Below, in pieces: positions 15,719 to 25,545 of a DNA stretch of 64,000 nucleotides. The DNA is from Polynucleobacter cosmopolitanus (GTDB lineage: Bacteria > Pseudomonadota > Gammaproteobacteria > Burkholderiales > Burkholderiaceae). The position numbers were made by a program, and so were the translations under genes. The stretch lies in assembly GCF_002224225.1 (NCBI RefSeq), contig NZ_NJGG01000002.1:186001-250000 (forward strand). The letters are read 5' to 3'. The notes beneath the pieces are model-generated. The model was not told the origin of the DNA. It made no database searches and was given only the letters and a program-made list of their open reading frames with translations. Numbering within the stretch: position 1 is the stretch's first letter; the number at the start of each line of letters is the position of its first letter.

Positions 15719-16969
15719 TTACTTTTGGTCTAACTCGAATGCTTTATGCAAAGCACGTACTGCTAATTCCATGTATTTCTCGTCAATCAAGACAGAAATC
15801 TTGATTTCACTGGTAGAAATCATCTGAATGTTGATGCCCTCTTCTGAGAGAGTGCGGAACATTTTGCTTGCAATGCCCACGTGTGAACGCATGCCAACAC
15901 CCACAACTGACACCTTAGATACTTTTGGATCACCCAAAATTTCTTTGGCTTGAATGTGTGCCTGAACTTTGCTCTTGAGTAGATCAAGGGCTTTTTGGTA
16001 GTCGCCGCGTGGCACTGTGAAAGTAAAGTCAGTCTTACCATCCACAGATTGGTTTTGAATGATCATGTCCACATCAATATTGGCGTCCGCAATCGGGCCC
16101 AAAATTTGATATGCGATACCTGGCTTATCAGGCACACCTAATACGGTGATTTTTGCTTCGTCACGGGCGAAAGCAATACCCGAAATAACAGCAGCTTCCA
16201 TGGTTTCTTCTTCCTCGAAAGTAATCAAAGTGCCTGAGCTCATTTCTTGCTCAAGCGACATCAATGGGTCAGTTAATGATGAGAGTACGCGTGTTTTAAC
16301 GCGGTATTTACCAGCAAATTCTACTGAACGTATTTGTAATACTTTTGAACCCAAGCTAGCCATTTCTAGCATTTCTTCAAAAGTAATTTTGTCTAAGCGT
16401 CGTGCATCCTCACACACGCGTGGATCAGTTGTGTAAACACCATCCACATCGGTGTAGATCAAACACTCATCAGCATTCAACGCAGCAGCCACAGCCACAG
16501 CAGAAGTATCAGAACCACCACGACCCAAGGTTGTGATGTTGCCGATTTCATCCACGCCTTGGAAACCAGTGATCACCACTGCTTTACCAGCTTTGAGGTC
16601 ACCTAAAACTTTTTCACCATCAATGCCCTGAATGCGAGCTTTGGTGTATGACGAATCAGTTTTAATCACAACTTGCCAGCCGGCATAACTCACCGCACCA
16701 ACACCTTGAGCTTGAAGTGCCAAAGCCAACAAACCAGAACTGACTTGCTCACCGGTCGAGGCAATTTGGTCCAACTCGCGCGGGTCTGGATTTGGATTGA
16801 TTTCTTTAGCCAAACCTAGAAGACGATTCGTTTCACCAGACATGGCTGAAGGAACGACGACCACTTGATGGCCTGCCTTCATCCATTTGGCAACTCGTTT
16901 GGCCACGTTTTGAATGCGCTCAACAGAGCCCATCGACGTGCCACCATATTTATGAACTATTAGAGCCAT
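15719..16969 (-). CDS. lysC: Aspartate kinase
   Basis: A 416-residue enzyme that phosphorylates aspartate, the first step to lysine, threonine and methionine and, through diaminopimelate, to the cell wall. The kinase domain has KYGGTSMGS (7-15), [24 protein letters not shown] and the [12 protein letters not shown] region. Two C-terminal ACT domains follow (from about residue 265) and contain [16 protein letters not shown] and [16 protein letters not shown], so feedback control by lysine and/or threonine is expected. Length matches single-function kinases of the LysC type. No Shine-Dalgarno is seen before the ATG, and a terminator-like hairpin lies immediately upstream. Confidence 0.95.
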   Translation of the reverse strand: MALIVHKYGGTSMGSVERIQNVAKRVAKWMKAGHQVVVVPSAMSGETNRLLGLAKEINPNPDPRELDQIASTGEQVSSGLLALALQAQGVGAVSYAGWQVVIKTDSSYTKARIQGIDGEKVLGDLKAGKAVVITGFQGVDEIGNITTLGRGGSDTSAVAVAAALNADECLIYTDVDGVYTTDPRVCEDARRLDKITFEEMLEMASLGSKVLQIRSVEFAGKYRVKTRVLSSLTDPLMSLEQEMSSGTLITFEEEETMEAAVISGIAFARDEAKITVLGVPDKPGIAYQILGPIADANIDVDMIIQNQSVDGKTDFTFTVPRGDYQKALDLLKSKVQAHIQAKEILGDPKVSKVSVVGVGMRSHVGIASKMFRTLSEEGINIQMISTSEIKISVLIDEKYMELAVRALHKAFELDQK

Positions 16970-16983
16970 GAGTTAAAAATCGT

Positions 16984-17006
16984 AAAAATCGCACCACTGG
17001 GGTGCG
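16984..17006 (-). terminator. Terminator-like hairpin in the lysC leader
   Basis: On the minus strand CGCACC-CCAGT-GGTGCG is followed by ATTTTT and lies 15 bases before the lysC ATG. It could end transcription coming from upstream or act as an attenuator for lysC. Confidence 0.55.
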
Positions 17007-17246
17007 TTAAGTAGCAAAAATGTAATTTTACACGTTTAGAGCGGGTTTAATGAGAATTTCGGCAGAACTAAAGCGTAAGTGAATCTTATATAACCAAGTT
17101 TTAGAGAACTTAAGTAAATAAAGTTAGGTCAATGTTAGTTGTATATCTAGATTTAGAGTGTCTAGTATCTATTGTGGACGACCTTCTTTTGGCATTTAAA
17201 TTATTTATGTCACTTCTATTTCCCTATTAACAAAATAGGTGTAATA

Positions 17247-17265
17247 TATACGCAACTTGCGTATA
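17247..17265. promoter_or_regulatory. Operator and promoter of the higBA-type module
   Basis: TATACGCAACTTGCGTATA is a perfect palindrome with 9-bp arms and a one-base centre. It overlaps a perfect -10 hexamer, TATAAT (17262-17267), seven bases before the toxin ATG. This is where an antitoxin HTH dimer would bind for autorepression. The short distance from -10 to ATG implies a leaderless or nearly leaderless mRNA. Confidence 0.75.
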
Positions 17266-17273
17266 ATTTTGGG

Positions 17274-17627
17274 ATGTATGCAACCCTGATTGAACTCCCA
17301 AATTTTAGTAAGTACCGTGAGGATTACCTTGATGACTACGAATACAGCAAGCTCCAAGTGCTTCTTGTTAACAACCCCACCTCTGGCGACTTGATACAAG
17401 GAACCGGTGGACTAAGAAAGCTGCGCTACGGTGATTCAAGTAGAGGAAAAGGTAAAAGAGGTGGGCTGAGAATTATTTATTACTGGTGGGTCAATGCGTA
17501 TCAAATATTCCTGTTCACGATATACAACAAAAATGAAATGACTGACCTAAATCAAGAGCAGAAAAAGAAGCTGAAAGAACTACTTGAAGATGAAATCAAA
17601 GCAAGGAGTAAACATGAAAAAACGTGA
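17274..17627 (+). CDS. higB: RelE/HigB2-type toxin
   Basis: A 117-residue toxin from ATG 17274; an earlier ATG at 17172 would add 34 residues through the operator and is rejected. The pattern LPNFSKYREDYLDDYEY, IQGTGGLRKLRYG, GKGKRGGLRIIYYWW and YNKNEMTDL matches the HigB2 group of ribosome-dependent mRNA-cleaving RelE-like toxins. The C-terminal tail is strongly charged. Its end overlaps the antitoxin start by 14 bases, with the toxin first, as in higBA systems. No Shine-Dalgarno precedes the start. The module sits between lysC and tilS on the opposite strand to both. Confidence 0.88.
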   Translation: MYATLIELPNFSKYREDYLDDYEYSKLQVLLVNNPTSGDLIQGTGGLRKLRYGDSSRGKGKRGGLRIIYYWWVNAYQIFLFTIYNKNEMTDLNQEQKKKLKELLEDEIKARSKHEKT

Positions 17628-17928
17628 TTTGTTTTCTGAGCTAAGCGAAGGCGTGGATGCCCTCAAAAAAGAGAGGACAGGAAAGTTAACGCTTAAGAAA
17701 TATAAGGTGACCATCAAGCCATCTCCGATGGTGACAGTGGATGAGCTCACCACCCTTCGCGAAAAACTGGGTCTCTCAAGGCCAGTTTTTGCTAGCTTCA
17801 TTCGCACCAACCCAAGAACAGTTGAAAACTGGGAGCAAGGTCGAGCCAAACCAAATGCCCAAGCGGCCCTCATCATCAAATTAGTTTCTAAATATCCTCA
17901 AACATTTGAGATGCTGGCAAGTATCTAA
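17614..17928 (+). CDS. higA: HigA2-type XRE antitoxin
   Basis: A 104-residue antitoxin from ATG 17614, which has AAGGAG about eight bases upstream; an in-frame ATG at 17584 lies deeper in the toxin gene and is less likely. The N-terminal part (KRDLFSELSEGVDALKKERTG) should bind and neutralise the toxin. The C-terminal HTH contains LREKLGLSRPVFASFIRTNP and RTVENWEQGRAKPNAQA, the usual HigA2 recognition block. It likely represses the module through the palindrome at 17247-17265. The stop overlaps the tilS stop region by four bases, tail to tail. Confidence 0.9.
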   Translation: MKKRDLFSELSEGVDALKKERTGKLTLKKYKVTIKPSPMVTVDELTTLREKLGLSRPVFASFIRTNPRTVENWEQGRAKPNAQAALIIKLVSKYPQTFEMLASI

Positions 17929-19256
17929 GCCGCCTGCCACTCCAGAGTGAATCTCGGACCATCAGTGGTCTGCCAATCTGCGCTGATGCCAATACCGGCC
18001 ACAGCCACAAGCTCTTCGCCGATATACAGCAGTGGCACATCACGTTGCCATGGTGGAATGGCAGCTTCTTGGTAGAGATTTTTTAGACTTTTTCTAGGTC
18101 TTTTTGAATCAACCTTGAATTTTTCGCCACCCTCTCTTGCCATGGTGTTGATCAGGCCTTTTTGTTTGGCTTTTTCAAAACGATCTTTGGCAATGCCTGG
18201 CTTCTTGCTATTGGCGGGCACTTTCTTAAAAGTCCACTCGCCCTCATTTGTTACTTTTTCTTTTTCTTTTCCTTTTGATTTCGCTTGAGCATTCAAGTCT
18301 TGAGTGATGCTCAGGTGGCCACGCCACAAACGAATCACGCGTTGATCATGATCCCATTGCAACTTAGCATCTAGTCTTGCTTGCGTTAGTTCAGACCACC
18401 AAGCAGTTAATCTTTCTTCACTTGGATAGGCCAAGCCGTTCTTAGATAACCAACGGCGCAATGCATTGGTGGCTCTTGCCTGACTGGTTTTATACAGTCT
18501 GATGAGATTGGTTTTTGAAAGACCTTCTTTTGTTTCAATCAAACCCAAATCAATATCAGCCAATTGGTTTAACAATCCTTGAGCTTCACCAAGGTGCTTG
18601 GCACTTCTTGCTAAATTTTCAATGGCGCCCTTTTGAAATTTCTCCAAAGTTGGCAAGATTGATTTTCTGACGGCATTGCGACGATAGGATTCATCTTGAT
18701 TGCTGGGGTCTTCAATCCATGTGAGCTTATGTTCTTCGGCATAGCTCTCGAGATCTTTACGGCACATGTTTAAAAATGGACGCCATAGGTGAATCAGTTC
18801 ATTTGATTTAACTTGCGGCATGGCTGAAAGCCCTGGCAAACCAGCGCCACGCATCAACTGAATCAAAACAGTTTCTGCTTGATCATCCAAATGGTGAGCC
18901 AGTAATAAGTCTTGGATCTTGTGCGCTTCGCACATCTGCGTTAATGCCTCATAGCGCAAGTTTCTGGCTTGAGATTCAATATTCGATTGTTTATTGAGTT
19001 TGACGTTTTTGGTATCAAAGTGACAGCCGAATTTCTTGGCCACTGCTTTGCAGTGAGCTTGCCATTGGTCTGCTTCTTTTTGAATGCCATGATGCACATG
19101 AAAGGCATGAACATTTTTCTTGCCATGCGCTTTGATGGTGGCATGAAGTAATACAGTTGAATCAAGCCCACCACTGAAAGCCACCGCCAATTGTGTCGGC
19201 GGTGTTTTCTTTTGGGTAGGTTTACTTGTCTTTGCTGCTGTCTTTGAACTTGCCAT
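17925..19256 (-). CDS. tilS: tRNA(Ile)-lysidine synthase
   Basis: A 443-residue N-type ATP pyrophosphatase. The PP-loop SGGLDST is at 28-34. [19 protein letters not shown] and the WRPFL/RRNAVR regions are conserved TilS features. The C-terminal domain has [23 protein letters not shown]. It converts C34 of the AUA-reading tRNA-Ile to lysidine, an essential modification. The N-terminus has a lysine/threonine-rich extension of about 20 residues. Its start lies within the end of accA (35-base overlap), a coupling seen in related genomes. Confidence 0.95.
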   Translation of the reverse strand: MASSKTAAKTSKPTQKKTPPTQLAVAFSGGLDSTVLLHATIKAHGKKNVHAFHVHHGIQKEADQWQAHCKAVAKKFGCHFDTKNVKLNKQSNIESQARNLRYEALTQMCEAHKIQDLLLAHHLDDQAETVLIQLMRGAGLPGLSAMPQVKSNELIHLWRPFLNMCRKDLESYAEEHKLTWIEDPSNQDESYRRNAVRKSILPTLEKFQKGAIENLARSAKHLGEAQGLLNQLADIDLGLIETKEGLSKTNLIRLYKTSQARATNALRRWLSKNGLAYPSEERLTAWWSELTQARLDAKLQWDHDQRVIRLWRGHLSITQDLNAQAKSKGKEKEKVTNEGEWTFKKVPANSKKPGIAKDRFEKAKQKGLINTMAREGGEKFKVDSKRPRKSLKNLYQEAAIPPWQRDVPLLYIGEELVAVAGIGISADWQTTDGPRFTLEWQAA

Positions 19257-20193
19257 AGCTCATCAAGCGCTCGTGACGACGTTCAAGCAACTCATCCACA
19301 CCCATGGTTTGGAATTGGCGCAAAGAATCAGCCAAAGCACGCTTGAGCAATGCAGCCATACCAGCGTGATCACGGTGTGCACCACCCAAAGGTTCGCTTA
19401 CAATCTTATCAATCAAGCCCAAAGCTTTTAAACGAAGTGCTGTCAAAGCCAATTGCTCTGCAGCTTCCGGAGCTTTCTCTGCAGTCTTCCAAAGAATCGA
19501 TGCACAACCCTCTGGTGAGATAACTGAGTAAGTGGCAAATTGCAACATTTGCACCACATCACCCATCGCAATCGCCAAAGCACCACCAGAACCACCCTCA
19601 CCAATAATGGTTGCGATGATAGGTACCCTGAGTTCTGCTTGAACAAATAAGTTATGACCAATCGCTTCTGATTGATTGCGCTCTTCAGCGTCAATACCCG
19701 GGAAGGCGCCTGGTGTATCAACAAATGTGAAAACTGGCACATTGAATTTTTCTGCTAAGCGCATCAAGCGCTTGGCTTTTCTGTAACCTTCAGGACGGCT
19801 CATACCAAAGTTACGCATCGCACGTTCTTTGGTGTCACGACCTTTTTGATGACCGATCACCATACAAGGCATGCCATTGAATCTGGCTAATCCACCAATG
19901 ATGGATTGATCGTCCGCAAAATTTCTGTCGCCATGCAGTTCATGGAAGTCAGTGAAAATATTGTTCACATAATCCATGGTGTACGGGCGCTGTGGATGAC
20001 GCGCAATTTGCGCCACTTGCCATGGAGTTAAGCGGGTATAGAGGTCTTTGGTGAGCAGTTGGCTTTTTTCAGAAAGCTTGCCGATTTCTTCAGAAATATC
20101 GACTGCAGACTCATCTTGAACAAAACGTAATTCTTCAATTTTTTGCTCGAGTTCAGCGATTGGCTGCTCGAATTCAAGGAAAGTGATTTTCAT
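19222..20193 (-). CDS. accA: Acetyl-CoA carboxylase carboxyltransferase subunit alpha
   Basis: A 323-residue AccA. An N-terminal coiled segment ([19 protein letters not shown]) is followed by the crotonase-like carboxyltransferase core, with [54 protein letters not shown] and [14 protein letters not shown]. With AccD it transfers the carboxyl group from biotin to acetyl-CoA to form malonyl-CoA for fatty-acid synthesis. AccD is not in the window. Length is normal. The stop region overlaps tilS. Confidence 0.96.
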   Translation of the reverse strand: MKITFLEFEQPIAELEQKIEELRFVQDESAVDISEEIGKLSEKSQLLTKDLYTRLTPWQVAQIARHPQRPYTMDYVNNIFTDFHELHGDRNFADDQSIIGGLARFNGMPCMVIGHQKGRDTKERAMRNFGMSRPEGYRKAKRLMRLAEKFNVPVFTFVDTPGAFPGIDAEERNQSEAIGHNLFVQAELRVPIIATIIGEGGSGGALAIAMGDVVQMLQFATYSVISPEGCASILWKTAEKAPEAAEQLALTALRLKALGLIDKIVSEPLGGAHRDHAGMAALLKRALADSLRQFQTMGVDELLERRHERLMSYGKFKDSSKDK

Positions 20194-20271
20194 GGCCTCT
20201 ATTCTAATAGCTTGCGGCTTAGATGCCTAATTTTATGAAAATTTATTACAAATCAATGACTTGTATTATTC

Positions 20272-20952
20272 TCAATACTCGACAGGTATCGGATCAATGC
20301 TGCGCCACATGTACCAAGTGGCCACGGTTTGCCAAGGCGCCCAATTGGCAGCGACCTCTTTGGCCTCATGGCGTGACACAGGTTCACCGCTGAAATAGGC
20401 CAAAGAAATGCCTTTAATCAAACCAATATCATCCAAAGGCAAGACATTGGGTCTCATCAAATAGAAGATCAAGAACATTTCTGCTGTCCAACGGCCAATG
20501 CCACGAATCGCTGTTAATTCTGCAATGACGGTGTCGTCATCCAGCAAATCCCATTTCGCACTGCTCAAGCCGCCACTTTCAAAATGGGTGGCCAAGTCTT
20601 GCATGTACTCCACTTTTCTTTGCGATAAGCCAGCCGCCCTCAATGCTGTAGGGTCTAACTTAAGGACCGCTTTAGCAGTGAAGTTTTTGGTCAGAGCAAT
20701 GGTGCGTTCCCAAACAGATTGAGCGGCCTTGACGGAAATCTGCTGCCCCACAATGGCTCGTGCCAAAGTTTGAAATGGGTCGCCGCGCGTGGTCAAGAAT
20801 TCTGCTTTCGGGTATTTGGGGATGAGTTTGCGCATGATGCGGTCATGCTTCATCAACTCAGTGCAAGCTTTATCCCAATAGTCTGGGGCCCTCAATACTG
20901 GTGCCTTAGGATCAACTACCTTAGGATCTGCCACCTTAGGAGCAGCAGTCAT
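20272..20952 (-). CDS. DNA-3-methyladenine glycosylase II (AlkA/HhH-GPD family)
   Basis: A 226-residue HhH-GPD glycosylase from ATG 20952, which overlaps the cysS stop (TAATG). The helix-hairpin-helix LTAIRGIGRWTAEMFLI and the catalytic aspartate in NVLPLDDIGL are present, with AIVGQQISVKAAQSVWER upstream. It removes alkylated bases such as 3-methyladenine. The N-terminus has a short repeated VADPKVVDPKAPVLRAPDY stretch that is probably flexible. No methyltransferase or AraC domain is fused. A GTG or ATG at 20967 would extend it by five residues inside cysS. Confidence 0.88.
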   Translation of the reverse strand: MTAAPKVADPKVVDPKAPVLRAPDYWDKACTELMKHDRIMRKLIPKYPKAEFLTTRGDPFQTLARAIVGQQISVKAAQSVWERTIALTKNFTAKAVLKLDPTALRAAGLSQRKVEYMQDLATHFESGGLSSAKWDLLDDDTVIAELTAIRGIGRWTAEMFLIFYLMRPNVLPLDDIGLIKGISLAYFSGEPVSRHEAKEVAANWAPWQTVATWYMWRSIDPIPVEY

Positions 20953-22370
20953 TAAGCGCGCCTCCAAAGCGTGAGACCACCCGGCTTGTCTTCTAGAACA
21001 ATTCCTTGGGCTAATAAGTCTTGACGTATCTGATCTGCCTTGGCAAAGTCTTTGCCCTGCTTGGCATCAGCTCGCGCCTGGATCGCTGCTTCAATGGCCG
21101 CCGTATCGTTATCTGCACTCTGCGACCCGCCACCAGCTTGCAAAAACTCTTGGGCAGGTCTTTCTAACAATCCCAATAGTTTTGCTAATTGCTTGAGCTC
21201 TCGTGCGAGGTCTCGTCTTTCTTCTAACTTCTCAGGACCTTCTGCCTTATTGATCTCACCGGCTAATTCAAACAAGATGGCAATCGCTTCAGGGGTATTG
21301 AAGTCATCGTTCATCACCTGGGCAAAGCGAGTTCTCCAAGTACTTGGCTTGCTATACGTTGGAATGTCTTCAACTGTTGATAAGGCGTTGTACAAACGGG
21401 TCAAACCTTGTTTGGCCTCTTCTAAATGGGCATCACTGTAGTTGAGTGGGCTGCGGTAATGGGCTTTCAAAATAAAGAAGCGCACCACTTCAGGGTCAAA
21501 TACTTTTAATACTTCGCGAATAGTGAAGAAGTTGCCCAATGATTTAGACATTTTTTCTTCATTGACTCGCACAAAGCCGTTGTGCATCCAGGTGTTCACA
21601 AACGGTTTGCCTGTTTCGTCTGAGAATGCACCTTCACTTTGAGCGATCTCGTTTTCGTGATGAGGGAATTGCAGATCTGCACCACCACCGTGGATATCAA
21701 AGTGCTTACCCAAAAGTTCACAGCTCATGGCAGAGCATTCAATGTGCCAACCTGGTCGACCAACACCCCAAGGAGATTCCCATTTGGTATCGGCGGGCTC
21801 ATCGGCTTTGGCCGTTTTCCAAAGAACAAAGTCCAAAGGATCTTGCTTGCCACCAGTCACGGCCACTCGCTCGCCAGCTCGCAAGTCATCGAGTGATTTG
21901 CCTGATAACTGACCGTAGTTTTTGAAGTTTCTAACGGCGTAATTCACATCACCATCATCTGCTTGATAAGCGTAGTTCTTATCCATCAAGCGCGTGATGA
22001 TGTTTTGCATCTGTGGGACATACTCAGTGGCTCTTGGTTCATGCGTGGGTCGCTCAATCCCCAAGGCATCAGCATCTTCATGCATCGCGGTGATGAAGCG
22101 ATCGGTCAACGCTTTGATGGTCTCTTTATTCTCTACCGCACGCTTGATGATTTTGTCGTCAATGTCTGTGATGTTTCTGACATAAGTCACCTCCATGCCA
22201 GAGGCTCTTAACCAACGCTGCACCATGTCAAACACCACCATCACCCGCGCATGGCCAATGTGACAAAAGTCGTAAACAGTCATGCCACAAACATAGAGCT
22301 TTACTTTGCCTGGCTCAATGGGCTTGAATGTTTCTTTACGGCGCGTCAGGGTGTTAAAAATATGCAGCAT
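20952..22370 (-). CDS. cysS: Cysteinyl-tRNA synthetase
   Basis: A 472-residue class I synthetase. The zinc ligand Cys28 precedes HIGH (37-40), Cys212 (HIECSAM) and His237 (PHHENE) complete the zinc site, and KMSKS is at 273-277. The C-terminal anticodon-binding domain includes a DALIA-like helical segment. It charges tRNA-Cys. The downstream glycosylase gene starts on the cysS stop codon, so both are probably in one operon. Length is normal for the family. Confidence 0.96.
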   Translation of the reverse strand: MLHIFNTLTRRKETFKPIEPGKVKLYVCGMTVYDFCHIGHARVMVVFDMVQRWLRASGMEVTYVRNITDIDDKIIKRAVENKETIKALTDRFITAMHEDADALGIERPTHEPRATEYVPQMQNIITRLMDKNYAYQADDGDVNYAVRNFKNYGQLSGKSLDDLRAGERVAVTGGKQDPLDFVLWKTAKADEPADTKWESPWGVGRPGWHIECSAMSCELLGKHFDIHGGGADLQFPHHENEIAQSEGAFSDETGKPFVNTWMHNGFVRVNEEKMSKSLGNFFTIREVLKVFDPEVVRFFILKAHYRSPLNYSDAHLEEAKQGLTRLYNALSTVEDIPTYSKPSTWRTRFAQVMNDDFNTPEAIAILFELAGEINKAEGPEKLEERRDLARELKQLAKLLGLLERPAQEFLQAGGGSQSADNDTAAIEAAIQARADAKQGKDFAKADQIRQDLLAQGIVLEDKPGGLTLWRRA

Positions 22371-22596
22371 ATAAAAGCGTGATGGTTCTTTTAAGTTCTT
22401 TTGATTTCTTTAGATGATTCGGTATTTGTTCTGGCGTGATTTTAATGAAATCACTTTCATTACGGTGTTATTTAAGGCAATATCTTAGAAATACTCCAGC
22501 AGCCTGGCGATTTGTTAGACTGATTGATGAGTATAGCTAATTCGTTGTCGTATCTGCTTTAAAATCACCCTATTCCTTCGATCCCGGGCCCGTTTT

Positions 22597-23301
22597 ATGA
22601 AAATGCTTTTCCAGAAAAGTCCTTCCCTACAGCAACTGGCCCTCGGGGTTCTTTGTTTTATCTCAGCTCAGGCAGCGATGGCTCAAACGGTCGCGCCAAC
22701 GACCGGCCTGACTGCACCCAAAGTCAGCCGTTCAGACATTGCCGCCAAATCAAACCCATCCCCCTTTGAAAATAATCCAAGCGCTGTTCAATCGGCGCAG
22801 ATGCAACCCTCATTGGCCACACCCTTCATTGTTTTACAAAGAGTGCCTGAGCCAAAGAATAAAAATGCAATTCCCGAAGATATTTACAACCTGATCACCA
22901 GCAAGAAATTGCCAGAAGCCATTGTGGCGATTGATAAAGAATTAGGAGTTAACCCACGCAACGTGCAGTTACGTTTTGTGCGCTCAAGAATCCAAATTGA
23001 AATGGGTCAAATTGATTTGGCGAAAAAGACACTTCTAGAAATCACTCAACAGTTCCCAGAGTTACCTGAGCCGTACAACAATCTCGCGGTGCTTGAAGCC
23101 CAAAGCGGCGATCTTGATCAAGCCAAAGAGTATTTAGAGCTAGCTCTCAAGGTTCAACCCAGCTTTGCAACTGCTTTAGAGAACTTGGGCGATGTCTATA
23201 CACGCTTGGCTTCAAGATCTTATGGCAAGGCAGTGCAACTTGATCGCAGATTGATCGATAGTCGCCGCAAAATGAAACTGGCTGAAGACATTCTTAAGTA
23301 A
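22597..23301 (+). CDS. Secreted tetratricopeptide-repeat protein
   Basis: A 234-residue protein with a signal peptide (cleavage near AAMAQT, about residue 30). A Pro/Ser-rich spacer is followed by TPR-like helices from about residue 95, with clear units at LPEAIVAIDKELGVNPRN, LAKKTLLEITQQFPELPEPY and LDQAKEYLELALKVQPSFATAL. It should act as a periplasmic protein-interaction scaffold; partners are unknown. It precedes ppiB, a peptidyl-prolyl isomerase, in the same direction, suggesting an envelope or folding role (inference). Confidence 0.82.
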   Translation: MKMLFQKSPSLQQLALGVLCFISAQAAMAQTVAPTTGLTAPKVSRSDIAAKSNPSPFENNPSAVQSAQMQPSLATPFIVLQRVPEPKNKNAIPEDIYNLITSKKLPEAIVAIDKELGVNPRNVQLRFVRSRIQIEMGQIDLAKKTLLEITQQFPELPEPYNNLAVLEAQSGDLDQAKEYLELALKVQPSFATALENLGDVYTRLASRSYGKAVQLDRRLIDSRRKMKLAEDILK

Positions 23302-23385
23302 TTATTAGTAACACACTCATTTTTTTAGTTTTTTTATTTTTAAACTCCGGGACTCAATCCCTCATTACATGGAGAAGGACGTAGC

Positions 23386-23889
23386 ATGGCAAAAGTGCAA
23401 TTAAATACCAGCATGGGCAACATCACATTGACTTTGAATGATGAATTAGCGCCTAAATCGACTGAGAACTTTCTAGACTATGTTCGTTCTGGTCATTACG
23501 ACGGCACGATCTTTCATCGCGTGATTGCTAACTTCATGGTTCAAGGCGGTGGCATGACTGCTGGCATGAAACAAAAGCCAACCAAAGCCACGATTGAAAA
23601 CGAAGCTGACAATGGTTTACAAAATACACGTGGCAGCGTAGCGATGGCCAGAACCAGCGACCCTCATTCAGCCAGCTCACAGTTTTTTATCAACGTTGTT
23701 GACAATGCTTTTTTAAACTTCTCAGCACCAACTTCACAAGGTTGGGGTTATGCCGTGTTCGGCGAAGTGACCGAAGGCATGGATGTGGTCGATGCGATTC
23801 GCCAAGTGAAGACTGGTAGCTCAGGGTTTCACCAAGATGTGCCTAAGGAAGATGTCACCATCATCACAGCAACCATCCTAGAAGAGTGA
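23386..23889 (+). CDS. ppiB: Peptidyl-prolyl cis-trans isomerase, cyclophilin type
   Basis: A 167-residue cyclophilin without a signal peptide, hence cytoplasmic. Conserved active-site stretches are [35 protein letters not shown] and [16 protein letters not shown]. It catalyses proline isomerisation during folding. GAAGGA before the ATG is a good ribosome binding site. The lpxH start follows within three bases, so the two are co-transcribed. Confidence 0.95.
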   Translation: MAKVQLNTSMGNITLTLNDELAPKSTENFLDYVRSGHYDGTIFHRVIANFMVQGGGMTAGMKQKPTKATIENEADNGLQNTRGSVAMARTSDPHSASSQFFINVVDNAFLNFSAPTSQGWGYAVFGEVTEGMDVVDAIRQVKTGSSGFHQDVPKEDVTIITATILEE

Positions 23890-23891
23890 TC

Positions 23892-24674
23892 ATGCACGCG
23901 AGCGCTCTGTTCATTTCTGATCTTCATTTAACCCCATCGATGCCCAGAACGGCAGAGAGGTTTTTTGAATTTCTAGAAAAAGAGGCTCGCACTCATGAAG
24001 CTTTGTTTATTTTGGGAGATTTGTTTGAGTTTTGGGTGGGTGATGATGCCAAAGCAAGATCACCCTTCCATTTAGAAGTCGCTCAAAAAATCAAAGCGCT
24101 CAAGCAGCAAGGTACCAAGGTTTATTTCATGCACGGCAACCGGGATTTCTTGCTCGGTGAGGCTTATGCACAAAAAGCAGACATGGCAATTTTAAGAGAC
24201 CCACAAGTGGTCACGATTGCTGAACAAACATGGTTACTCACCCACGGTGATGCTTTGTGTACTGCTGACAAGAGCTATCAGCGGTTTCGTTCAGTGGTGA
24301 GAAGTAGATTTGTACAAAAATTATTTTTGATGTTGCCAACCTCTTTGCGGGTCAGCATCGCCAGTTCATTGCGCAGCAACAGCACAGCAAACTATCACCG
24401 TGCACAACGTTTCAAACCTGAGGCGATTCAGGTCAAAGGTGATGTGACCATCACTGCCACAGCCAGCTTGGTATCCATGACCAACTGTCAACGAGTGATT
24501 CATGGGCACACCCATCGTCCTGGTTATCACGAAGAATCTTTGGGCGGCCAGTCATGGCAGCGCTGGGTTTTATCAGATTGGGATTTTGATCACCCTGAAA
24601 CAGTATTACCAAAAGGTAATGCACTGAGCATCACCTCTACTGGTGTCAAAGTATTGGATTTGGTGCGGTCTTAA
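23892..24674 (+). CDS. lpxH: UDP-2,3-diacylglucosamine pyrophosphatase
   Basis: A 260-residue metallophosphoesterase of lipid A synthesis that releases UMP from UDP-2,3-diacylglucosamine to give lipid X. Metal-binding motifs are ISDLHL, GDLFEFWVGDD, MHGNRDF, THGD and HGHTHRP, all in the expected order. The ATG at 23892 is preferred over a GTG six bases earlier that overlaps the ppiB stop. It is a membrane-associated cytoplasmic enzyme with a hydrophobic patch near FLMLPTSLRVSI. Confidence 0.94.
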   Translation: MHASALFISDLHLTPSMPRTAERFFEFLEKEARTHEALFILGDLFEFWVGDDAKARSPFHLEVAQKIKALKQQGTKVYFMHGNRDFLLGEAYAQKADMAILRDPQVVTIAEQTWLLTHGDALCTADKSYQRFRSVVRSRFVQKLFLMLPTSLRVSIASSLRSNSTANYHRAQRFKPEAIQVKGDVTITATASLVSMTNCQRVIHGHTHRPGYHEESLGGQSWQRWVLSDWDFDHPETVLPKGNALSITSTGVKVLDLVRS

Positions 24675-24700
24675 TTGCTGCAGCCTTACTTGATGCAGTC

Positions 24701-25510
24701 TTAGGCTTGAGGTTTTGAGTGATCGCGCAAAGCGGTCACCAATTGACCAAAGATGCGCGGGTTAGCAGCCATGATTTCTCCTGACTGCATGTAACCCTCT
24801 TCACCCGCATAGTTACCTACCAAGCCGCCAGATTCAGTGATCAACAGGATGCCTGCTGCCATGTCCCATGGCTTTAAGCCTGACTCAAAGAATCCATCCA
24901 AGCGACCAGCAGCCACATAGGCCAAGTCCAAAGATGCGGCGCCCGGACGACGCAAACCAGCACACTGACGTGTCATCTTGGCAAAAATTTCTAAATACTC
25001 TTCAACGTTTTGGTCTTCGCGATAAGGGAAGCCCGTACCTAAAAGTGCTTCTGACATTTTTAATCTGCCAGCCACGCGCAAACGGCGGTTGTTCACATAA
25101 GCACCAGCGCCACGAGTGGCGGTGAATAACTCATCACGGTTCGGGTCATAGACCACAGCTTGTTGCAAGACGCCATCAACTGCTAAAGCAATTGATACTG
25201 CGTATTGTGGAAAGCCATGAATAAAATTGGTCGTACCATCCAAAGGATCGATGATCCACACATGGTTGGAGGTTTGATTGGTATTACTAGATGGTGTTTC
25301 GCCGGTTTCTTCCCCTAAAAAGCTGTGGTCAGGGAAAGCTTCTTTCAAAGTATCGATAATGGCAGCTTCAGCAGCTTGATCGATTTCAGTGACAAAATCA
25401 TTGTGTTGCTTGCGGGTAACCTGAATACGCTCGCTATTCAGCGATGCTCGGTTGATAATATTTCCTGCGCGACGCGCGGCCTTAATGGCCACATTAAGCA
25501 TGGGATGCAT
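24701..25510 (-). CDS. suhB: Inositol monophosphatase family protein (SuhB)
   Basis: From ATG 25510 the product is 269 aa and begins [19 protein letters not shown], the conserved SuhB start; the upstream in-frame codons to 25630 run into the divergent trmJ gene and are rejected. Metal-binding motifs GEETGE and [17 protein letters not shown], then LKPWDMAAG, show a Li+-sensitive Mg2+ phosphatase. In E. coli SuhB also joins the rRNA antitermination complex. It is divergent from trmJ with 35 bases between starts. Confidence 0.92.
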   Translation of the reverse strand: MHPMLNVAIKAARRAGNIINRASLNSERIQVTRKQHNDFVTEIDQAAEAAIIDTLKEAFPDHSFLGEETGETPSSNTNQTSNHVWIIDPLDGTTNFIHGFPQYAVSIALAVDGVLQQAVVYDPNRDELFTATRGAGAYVNNRRLRVAGRLKMSEALLGTGFPYREDQNVEEYLEIFAKMTRQCAGLRRPGAASLDLAYVAAGRLDGFFESGLKPWDMAAGILLITESGGLVGNYAGEEGYMQSGEIMAANPRIFGQLVTALRDHSKPQA

Positions 25511-25545
25511 AGTATTTAAGTAACACAACGAATTGGAGAAGAGCA

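Larger units (their letters stand above)
16970..17273. other. Intergenic region between lysC and the toxin gene
   Basis: About 300 bases without a gene. It holds the lysC leader with a terminator-like hairpin at 16984-17006 and the toxin-antitoxin operator at 17247-17265. The middle is AT-rich and has only poor promoter-like hexamers. Confidence 0.6.

Noticed and set aside
17172..17273. Upstream start for the HigB-type toxin
   Set aside because: The added residues run through the operator and -10 box and have no family similarity.
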